Shown piece by piece: positions 6,392-11,311 of a stretch of DNA of 11,311 nucleotides (the stretch's first letter is position 1; every line of letters starts with the position of its first letter). The notes below the pieces were generated by a model. It was not told the DNA's origin, ran no database searches, and saw only the letters and a list, made by a program, of their open reading frames with translations. Origin of the DNA: Pirellulales bacterium (lineage in GTDB: Bacteria > Planctomycetota > Planctomycetia > Pirellulales > Thermoguttaceae). A program made the translations under genes and the position numbers. Location: positions 1 to 11,311 of the forward strand of contig DAOWNK010000082.1 of the NCBI GenBank assembly GCA_030642635.1, written 5' to 3'.

Positions 6392-7077
6392 AGTGTCTGA
6401 TACAACCAATCGGGAACGTGTTGCCGTCGCTTGTTCAATACGGCGCCGAGCAGACGCACGTCGGCCTGTTCGAATTGCTCGGTCACTCGTCGCGCCACCT
6501 GGCGACGCACCCGCTCCGATTCTACGACCAACAACACACCGTCGAGCAGGCCTGCTATCCGAACGGCCGAGCTGTCTTCGCCGGCGGCGGGCAGGTCGAA
6601 TATTACAAGGTCAAAATTTCGCCCGGCCGTTTCTATCACCTTGCCCAATTCAGTTGAGTCATAGACTCGAGCCGGATTGTCGGCAGTTTTACCTGATGTA
6701 AGCACAAAGAGGTTTTCGACGCCCGATGCTCTGATGCAGTCTGATACGTCGTTGCCATGGAGTACTGCCTCGGACAGCCCTGGGCCGTCGTTTATATGGA
6801 AGATTTTCTGCACGGCGGGTCGTACAAGGTTGCCGTCTATAAGCAGCACTCGCCGGTCGTCACACGCCGCCGTGGCGGCCAATTGGGCGGAGATCGTACT
6901 GACGCCTTCCTTGCAGTAACAGCTAGTAACACCGATTTTATGCAGGCGTCCGGAACCGTTGCCGGAGGAGTTCAGCCGGCGCAACACGGTCCGACAGTAC
7001 TCCTGCACCTCGTCGCAGAATTGCCTTCCGGCACGAAACCTGCTCGGTGTGAGAAGATCGGGTGAGGTGGTAACCAT
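6388..7077 (-). CDS. CpsD/CapB-like P-loop ATPase, degenerate tyrosine-kinase homologue
   Basis: This 229-residue protein matches the cytoplasmic ATPase partner of Wzz/GumC proteins (BY-kinase, MinD-like fold). It has an N-terminal EVQEYCRTVLRRL helix, IGVTSCYCKEGVSTISAQLA (about 48-67) at the Walker A position, VLLIDGNLVRP (77-87) at Walker A', GLSEAVLHG (about 100-108), LVIFDLPAAG (157-166) at Walker B, and a GVLLVVESERV strand. Active enzymes have GEGK(S/T)T; here the lysine is valine (V59, codon GTC), and the Walker A' aspartate is asparagine (N83). No C-terminal tyrosine cluster exists; the protein ends DWLYQTL. It is therefore probably inactive as a kinase, or binds nucleotide differently, and may act as a structural or regulatory partner of the GumC protein 169 nt upstream. 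The start has a good GGGAGG site. Confidence 0.88.
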   Translation of the reverse strand: MVTTSPDLLTPSRFRAGRQFCDEVQEYCRTVLRRLNSSGNGSGRLHKIGVTSCYCKEGVSTISAQLAATAACDDRRVLLIDGNLVRPAVQKIFHINDGPGLSEAVLHGNDVSDCIRASGVENLFVLTSGKTADNPARVYDSTELGKVIETAGRNFDLVIFDLPAAGEDSSAVRIAGLLDGVLLVVESERVRRQVARRVTEQFEQADVRLLGAVLNKRRQHVPDWLYQTL

Positions 7078-7084
7078 CTTAATG

Positions 7085-7090
7085 CCTCCC
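7085..7090 (-). promoter_or_regulatory. Strong ribosome-binding site of the kinase-like gene
   Basis: The minus-strand GGGAGG has 7-nt spacing to ATG 7077. It is the best ribosome-binding site in the operon, and it lies downstream of a pyrimidine-rich stretch able to pair with it. Confidence 0.8.
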
Positions 7091-7186
7091 GTTCAGTACT
7101 AATTCAAATTGCAAATGCTGGCATATTGGAAACGTGATATATCGAGGAGAGAGGAGAGAAGTTTGCCCTTCGCCCTTCTCTTTTCC

Positions 7187-7247
7187 CTCTTCTCTCTTCT
7201 CTCTTCTCTCTTCTCTCTTCTCTCTTCTCCCCCAGTCCCCCAGTCCC
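7187..7247. repeat. Heptamer microsatellite plus C5-AGT repeat after the GumC gene
   Basis: The plus strand has about six tandem copies of a 7-bp TCTCTTC unit (7187-7228), with TT doublets spaced exactly 7 bp from 7190 to 7226. CCCCC-AGT-CCCCC-AGT-CCC (7229-7247) follows, whose last base is the first base of the GumC stop codon complement (TAG, 7249-7247). A complementary purine-rich run (7144-7160) lies on the other side, so the transcript contains a purine array followed by a pyrimidine tract. Copy number of such arrays can change by slippage; the array lies outside coding sequence. Confidence 0.9.
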
Positions 7248-8776
7248 TACGATGTAAAACGTTTCGATCCGTTCAATACCAATTGTTCGCTTCTCATACG
7301 CGGTATAGACACCAGCGTCGGCACTCGCAGGCTGCACTCAATGTCTTCCGGCAATCTCAGCGAATGGTCGCGGTATTCCAGCAACAAGGCCAGTCCAACC
7401 GCTCCGAGCACTGCGACCACGAAGCCCAACGCCAGGTTCACCCGCTTCCGCGGCCGCACCGGCTTGACGTTGTAAGTAGCCGGTTGCACCACGTTGATGT
7501 TCGAAAGCCGCTCGATTTCCAAGGCCTGGTCGATTCGGGCCTGTTCGAGGTTCACCGAGTATTTTCGATAGCTGGTGTCCAAAAGCTGAATTTCGCGTTG
7601 CAACTTCACGATTCGCAGCTCGTTTTGGTTTAGCGTCTGTAGTGCATTGTTTGCAGCAAGCAACTGTTCACCCAGCACGTCGGCCTTTGCCCTGAGCGAG
7701 GAGAGCTTCGGCACCTCGGCCAGCAGCTTAAGCTGGCCCTGCTCATACACCTGGTTCGGTCCGGTAGTTATATGTGTGCGGGAGTATTTCTCCTTGGCCA
7801 ACAGAGCCTTCGCCTCGGCGACCTGGCGGCGTATTTCCTTCATTTTCGGATGTTCTTCGGTGTACTTGGCGACGGCTTCCTGTTCCTTGATTTGCAAGGA
7901 GTAGAGTTGTCCCCTTATTCCGTCGGTTCCTTCGTCGGCCAGCCCGGTAATGTGCGAATTGATCCGCGTGGCCGACATGCCGCTAAGTTTTGTGCGAACG
8001 GAGCCGACTTCCGCCTCGAACGAAGCGACATCGGCGGCCGCCCGAGAGAGTTCGTCCTCGATTCGGCCGATCCGCTCGACGAGTATTTTTCGTTGGCCTT
8101 CGGGCGAGATGAGTCCGGTTGTGCCCTTCAGGTCGCGCAGCTCGTTCTCATGTTCAGTCAGTTCGGCCCGCAGCCGCTGGGTCTGCTCGGCCAAGAACTT
8201 GTGCGTACCCGGCGGACGATTAAGCCGGGCGTGTTGGTCGAGGTACGCGTCGATAAGCGTCGCAAGGATTTTTTGTGACAGCTCAGGGCTGCGTCCCTCG
8301 TATGTCAGTTGTATGACGCTCGATTTCCGCACCGGCCATACGCGCAAGTTCTTGCTCAGTGCGATGACGGCCTTGTTTCGATCTGTCATCGATTGCGCCG
8401 CCGCCTTGGCGTGTTTTTTCGGAGGACGTTTGTTTTTGCCCAAGACGGTGTCTGTACCAAGCTCATCGACCACTTTCTCGATCAGCCGTTGGCTTTGGAG
8501 AATCTCGGCGACCGAGTTGATTTCATTCTCGCGCGACTGCGACATCGCAATGGTAGGCTCTTGCCCCAGCGTAACGGTCGGATCGAGGGTCATGTTCTCC
8601 CGCCCCAAACGCACAAACAGCGTTCCTTCCGACCGGTAAATCCTCGGTGAGAAGATCGTAACCAGCGTGACAAGTATCATCACTGCCAGAAAGAACGTGA
8701 TTGCCTTCCGCTTGTGGCGAAACAGTGCGCAGTAGACGTCTCGCAACGTGGGGCCGGACTGATTGTTTCGAGTCAT
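7247..8776 (-). CDS. Wzz/GumC-type polysaccharide chain-length determinant and export protein
   Basis: This 509-residue polysaccharide co-polymerase has a short cytoplasmic N-terminus, a first membrane helix at about residues 24-43 (KAITFFLAVMILVTLVTIFSP) and a Wzz-type segment right after it (YRSEGTLFVRLGRE). A long periplasmic region follows, rich in charged heptad-like stretches that suggest coiled coil (about 180-420). The C-terminal Pro-rich approach NVVQPATYNVKPVRPRKRVN leads into the second helix (about 447-466). Length and order match GumC/ExoP proteins without the fused kinase, whose role falls to the next gene. Such proteins set chain length and bridge the inner-membrane machinery to an outer-membrane exporter. 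ATG 8776 is preceded by AGG 6 nt upstream and AAGAGG further up. It is the first gene of the operon, with a good promoter upstream. Confidence 0.93.
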   Translation of the reverse strand: MTRNNQSGPTLRDVYCALFRHKRKAITFFLAVMILVTLVTIFSPRIYRSEGTLFVRLGRENMTLDPTVTLGQEPTIAMSQSRENEINSVAEILQSQRLIEKVVDELGTDTVLGKNKRPPKKHAKAAAQSMTDRNKAVIALSKNLRVWPVRKSSVIQLTYEGRSPELSQKILATLIDAYLDQHARLNRPPGTHKFLAEQTQRLRAELTEHENELRDLKGTTGLISPEGQRKILVERIGRIEDELSRAAADVASFEAEVGSVRTKLSGMSATRINSHITGLADEGTDGIRGQLYSLQIKEQEAVAKYTEEHPKMKEIRRQVAEAKALLAKEKYSRTHITTGPNQVYEQGQLKLLAEVPKLSSLRAKADVLGEQLLAANNALQTLNQNELRIVKLQREIQLLDTSYRKYSVNLEQARIDQALEIERLSNINVVQPATYNVKPVRPRKRVNLALGFVVAVLGAVGLALLLEYRDHSLRLPEDIECSLRVPTLVSIPRMRSEQLVLNGSKRFTS

Positions 8777-8816
8777 AATTTGCCTGTTTGCCTCTTGTGT
8801 GTGTGCCTAAGCCTCG

Positions 8817-8845
8817 ATTATAACGTCGGCAGGCGGCAGGTTCAA
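8817..8845 (-). promoter_or_regulatory. Sigma70-type promoter of the polysaccharide operon
   Basis: On the minus strand, TTGAAC (8845-8840) is followed by a 17-bp spacer and a perfect TATAAT (8822-8817). A start site near 8810 would leave a leader of roughly 33 nt before ATG 8776. This is the only well-formed promoter I found upstream of the seven-gene run. Planctomycete promoters are poorly defined, so the match is by the general consensus. Confidence 0.65.
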
Positions 8846-8988
8846 GATGCAGCAACTGGAGAATATAGGCAAATTGTGTTCCGCCAGAGCAGAAATATTG
8901 CAAGTTGTTGTTGTTAAAGGATTTACGATCTAAATACCACGTGCTGCAGGAATTGTGGCGATTTTTTATGAGTCTTGTTTGCAGCAGA

Positions 8989-9008
8989 GTGTTGTGTAAA
9001 TTCAACAC
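8989..9008. promoter_or_regulatory. Small inverted repeat, possible operator
   Basis: GTGTTG-TGTAAATT-CAACAC is a 6-bp perfect dyad with an AT-rich 8-nt centre in the AT-rich part of the divergent region. It has the form of a dimeric repressor or activator site, but short dyads of this size arise by chance and no binding protein is suggested. Confidence 0.25.
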
Positions 9009-9110
9009 CTGAGCCACTGCACGGCAGCTAAATGGGTACTGCCCTGGGTATCGAAAAGGTTAAAAGTGACTTACATTATATACTGTCTACCGCCTACCAC
9101 GCCGGACAAG

Positions 9111-9276
9111 GCCCAATACCGTTGAATTAAGGGCAGAATTGGCATCAACACAGTGGCACCGGCGTCCCGCCGGTGTGACGTAACTCGAAGTAATACCCAT
9201 ACTTATGCACCACCGGCGAGACGCCGGTGCCACTGTGTTTTCCTTGATATTATCACTAATTCAACGGTATTAGGGC
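9111..9276. repeat. Nested palindromic element (MITE-like)
   Basis: The outer 15-bp perfect arms AATACCGTTGAATTA (9115-9129) and its complement (9257-9271) extend to GCCC/GGGC at the ends with one extra base. Inside are 28-bp arms (9148-9175 and 9211-9238) with a single mismatch and a 35-nt loop. Each inner arm contains its own hairpin, CACCGGCG-N3-CGCCGGTG. No coding capacity and no clear target duplication were seen. The form is that of a non-autonomous element, or a REP-type pair inserted in an older palindrome (inference). Confidence 0.8.
9244..9273 (+). promoter_or_regulatory. Possible promoter of the MMPL transporter
   Basis: TTGATA (9244-9249) and TATTAG (9268-9273) are separated by 18 bp. 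A start near 9280 would leave about 25 nt before ATG 9305. The -10 candidate lies in the right outer arm of the palindromic element. The match is modest. Confidence 0.3.
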
Positions 9277-9304
9277 GAGCGCCGGCCGCTACATATCGCT
9301 GTAA

Positions 9305-11311
9305 ATGAACCGATCTTTCTACGCCCGATATGCCTGGCTGATCTTGATCGTTGCAGCCGTTCCGGTCCCGGCGATTGTGTGGGGTACAATCCGCGCATTT
9401 CAGGAATCGAACAACAACGTCAGCCAATGGCTCCCGCAGGATTTTCCGGAGACCGAGACGTACCGGAATTTTCGCACGTTGTTCGGGGCCGACGATTTCG
9501 TACTGATCAGTTGGGAGGGATGCACGTTGGACGACCCGCGGTTGGAGGAGTTGGCCGGGCAGTTGGTTCCTCCGCCCGAGCAGCACGGCGCCGACGACGG
9601 TACGGAGTATTTCGCGAAGGTGATAACCGGCCCGAGGATGTTGGATACGTTGACCGGTCTTCCATTTAAGCTGTCGCGCGACGAGGCGCTGAAGCGGCTG
9701 GAAGGCACGCTGATCGGGCAGGACGGCAAGAGCACCTGCGCGGTGATTACGCTTTCTGAGCTTGGAGACACGGACCGCTGCAAGACGTTGGCCGCGCTGG
9801 CCGACATTGCCGTGCAGCGCTGCGGTTTGAATCGCGACGAGCTGCATTTAGGCGGCGATACCGTTTTCAACGCCGCCATCGACACCGAAAGCCGACAGGC
9901 GGTGCGCAAATGGATCGGGTTGTCCATTCTGGTGGCACTGGCGGTCGCATGGTTGTGTCTGCGACGGGCAAGGCTTATGGTGATGATTTTCGTTGTGTCA
10001 GTCTACGGTGCGGGCGTCGCCACTGCGACCATCTACTACACCGGCGGCCAGATGAACCTTGCGATGGTGATGGTGCCCGTGCTGGTTTATGTGTTGACCC
10101 TTTCGGCCAGCGTGCACCTGTGCAACTACTATCGCGACGTGTTGCGAGAATCCGGCCCTGCCGGCGCACCGATTAAGGCCATGGCCGCCGGCTGGATGCC
10201 GTGTATGCTCTCGGCCGTCACCACGGCATTGGGGTTAGGCTCGCTTTACGTCAGCCACGTGGTTCCGGTGAAGATGTTCGGGTTTTACTCGGCCGTCGGC
10301 ATCCTTTTGAGCCTTGGAACCCTGTTTTTGCTGTTGCCGGCGATGATGGAGATATGGCCTTTGTCCGACGGATCACAGTCGGCGGCGTCCCGGTTGGAAT
10401 GTCCGACCGCTCGACGAGACAGGTTTCTTGGCTCGTTGGCCGGCTTCATGGTGCGCTTTCACCGGTCGGTAATCGTGGTTTGTTTGGTGCTGATGGTCTT
10501 TTGCGGTTGCGGGGTTGCACTTATCAAGACGTCGGTGCGGCCTATCAAGTTTTTCCATCAGCAGAGCAAGTGCATTCAGGACTACCGTTGGTTGTGCGAC
10601 CGAATCGGCGCGATGACCACAAGCGAAGTGGTGTTGTGCATTGACAAGGACAGCCGGATGACGTTGCTGGAGCAGATCGAACTGGTCGACAATGTGGAGA
10701 AGGAGGTCGGTGCGGTCGATTACATCGACGCGACGCTTTCGGCAGCCACGTTTGTGCCGTCGCTGGACGAATCGGCGCCGGGCGCCGGTCGGGCCGGCCG
10801 AGCCGCATTGAAGGTAATCGGTATGCGAAACACCGCCGCCATGCGCCGCCGAATACTCGACAAGCGACTGGCCGGCAGCCGCGATGTTCTAATCGACCAT
10901 CGTTACCTGTATGAGAATTCCGAACAGACGTTTTGGCGCATTACGGCACGTGCGGCGCCTGTAGATAATCTCGATTACGATTATATCCTTAAACAGGTGC
11001 AACAGCGTGTCGATACCTTTCTGCAAAACCGGTTTCCAAACTCAGAACATGTCACAACATTCTACACCGGCAGCACGCCGCTTGTGCTGGCGGCACAGCG
11101 AGAGTTGCTCGCCGGGTTGTTCAAGAGCTTTTGCCTGGCGTTTGTGCTGATTGCAGTGGTGATGGTGCTGCTGCTGCGTAACGTATCGACCGGCATGGTC
11201 GTGATGTTGCCGAACGTGTTTCCGGCGGTGGTGACGTTCGGAACGATGGGTTTGGCGGGAGGGATGGTCGATGTCGGCGCCATGATGACCGCCAGCGTGG
11301 CGCTTGGAATC
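9305..11311 (+). CDS. MMPL/RND-family transporter, 3' end beyond window
   Basis: The frame is open from ATG 9305 to the right edge (669 codons), and an in-frame TAA immediately before the ATG makes it the first possible ATG start. The layout is the RND/MMPL one. Helix 1 lies at about residues 9-29, then an extracytoplasmic domain (about 30-200, opening NNNVSQWLPQDFPETETYRNF) and five helices (about 202-347), with TALGLGSL in the fifth-helix region. Helix 7 (about 387-405), a second extracytoplasmic domain (about 406-600) and helices 8-10 follow, the last cut at ASVALGI. RND proteins of this class move lipids or other hydrophobic molecules using the proton gradient. Helix 4 reads VLTLSASVHL, without the aspartate(s) seen at this place in many MMPL proteins. 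There is no clear ribosome-binding site. It is divergent from the polysaccharide operon, so a link to it is not established. Confidence 0.87.
   Translation, partial: MNRSFYARYAWLILIVAAVPVPAIVWGTIRAFQESNNNVSQWLPQDFPETETYRNFRTLFGADDFVLISWEGCTLDDPRLEELAGQLVPPPEQHGADDGTEYFAKVITGPRMLDTLTGLPFKLSRDEALKRLEGTLIGQDGKSTCAVITLSELGDTDRCKTLAALADIAVQRCGLNRDELHLGGDTVFNAAIDTESRQAVRKWIGLSILVALAVAWLCLRRARLMVMIFVVSVYGAGVATATIYYTGGQMNLAMVMVPVLVYVLTLSASVHLCNYYRDVLRESGPAGAPIKAMAAGWMPCMLSAVTTALGLGSLYVSHVVPVKMFGFYSAVGILLSLGTLFLLLPAMMEIWPLSDGSQSAASRLECPTARRDRFLGSLAGFMVRFHRSVIVVCLVLMVFCGCGVALIKTSVRPIKFFHQQSKCIQDYRWLCDRIGAMTTSEVVLCIDKDSRMTLLEQIELVDNVEKEVGAVDYIDATLSAATFVPSLDESAPGAGRAGRAALKVIGMRNTAAMRRRILDKRLAGSRDVLIDHRYLYENSEQTFWRITARAAPVDNLDYDYILKQVQQRVDTFLQNRFPNSEHVTTFYTGSTPLVLAAQRELLAGLFKSFCLAFVLIAVVMVLLLRNVSTGMVVMLPNVFPAVVTFGTMGLAGGMVDVGAMMTASVALGI

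Larger units (their letters stand above)
8777..9304. other. Divergent intergenic region (528 bp)
   Basis: I see no convincing gene here. A minus-strand reading frame starting at 9017 extends into the GumC gene in another frame and has no recognisable content. The region holds the operon promoter (8817-8845), a small inverted repeat (8989-9008), a 166-bp nested palindromic element (9111-9276) and a possible promoter for the transporter. It is more AT-rich than the genes on either side between about 8860 and 9090. Confidence 0.7.

Noticed and set aside
6314..6409. Extended N-terminus of the sugar transferase
   Set aside because: The extra 32 codons are translations of the paired repeat units (VGCVKRT, GAFHAPY) and part of the preceding gene end.
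7229..7247. G-quadruplex on the minus strand
   Set aside because: Only three G-runs of three or more are present, so a normal three-tetrad quadruplex is not supported.
8523..9017. A 164-codon minus-strand frame starting in the divergent region
   Set aside because: It overlaps the GumC gene in another frame and would cross the TATAAT promoter; the product has no recognised features.
9148..9238. Intrinsic terminator
   Set aside because: The stem is strong, but no U-tract follows on either strand and neither flanking gene ends toward it.

Overview
The window is most likely chromosomal DNA of a planctomycete-type bacterium (inferred). The reasons are moderate-to-high GC, a stand-alone GumC-type chain-length protein next to a separate degenerate tyrosine-kinase-like ATPase, a sugar transferase with what looks like a degenerate GGDEF-like N-terminal module, a large MMPL/RND transporter, and many short palindromic repeats between and inside genes. 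No rRNA, tRNA, CRISPR array, transposase or phage gene was seen. The taxonomic call rests on general resemblance, not on a search.

Layout. Positions 1-8776 hold seven minus-strand genes that read as one exopolysaccharide operon, listed here in transcription order. They are: a Wzz/GumC chain-length and export protein (8776-7247); a CpsD/BY-kinase-like P-loop protein (7077-6388); an initiating polyprenyl-phosphate sugar transferase (6313-5123); a GT4-type glycosyltransferase (5005-3722); a NodB-fold polysaccharide deacetylase (3729-2767); a Wzx-type flippase (2713-1379); and a Wzy/O-antigen-ligase-type protein (1382 to the left edge, C-terminus cut off). A convincing sigma70-type promoter lies just upstream of the first gene. 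Positions 8777-9304 form a divergent intergenic region with a nested 166-bp palindromic element. From 9305 a plus-strand MMPL-family transporter runs off the right edge. The two edge genes are fully open across the window in single frames.

How the genes work together (family knowledge plus inference). The sugar transferase would load the first sugar phosphate on undecaprenyl phosphate and the GT4 enzyme would add a sugar. Wzx would flip the lipid-linked unit and Wzy polymerise it, with GumC and its ATPase-like partner controlling length and export. The deacetylase would modify N-acetyl or O-acetyl groups. No outer-membrane exporter (Wza) and only one further glycosyltransferase are present, so the locus probably continues to the left or is completed elsewhere.

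The most unusual content is not a new enzyme system but the repeats. At least five kinds of palindromic or simple repeats decorate this single operon, mostly at or just after stop codons of loosely spaced genes. Two more sit in frame inside coding sequence. One unit supplies the stop codon of the kinase-like gene. The kinase-like protein itself lacks the Walker A lysine.
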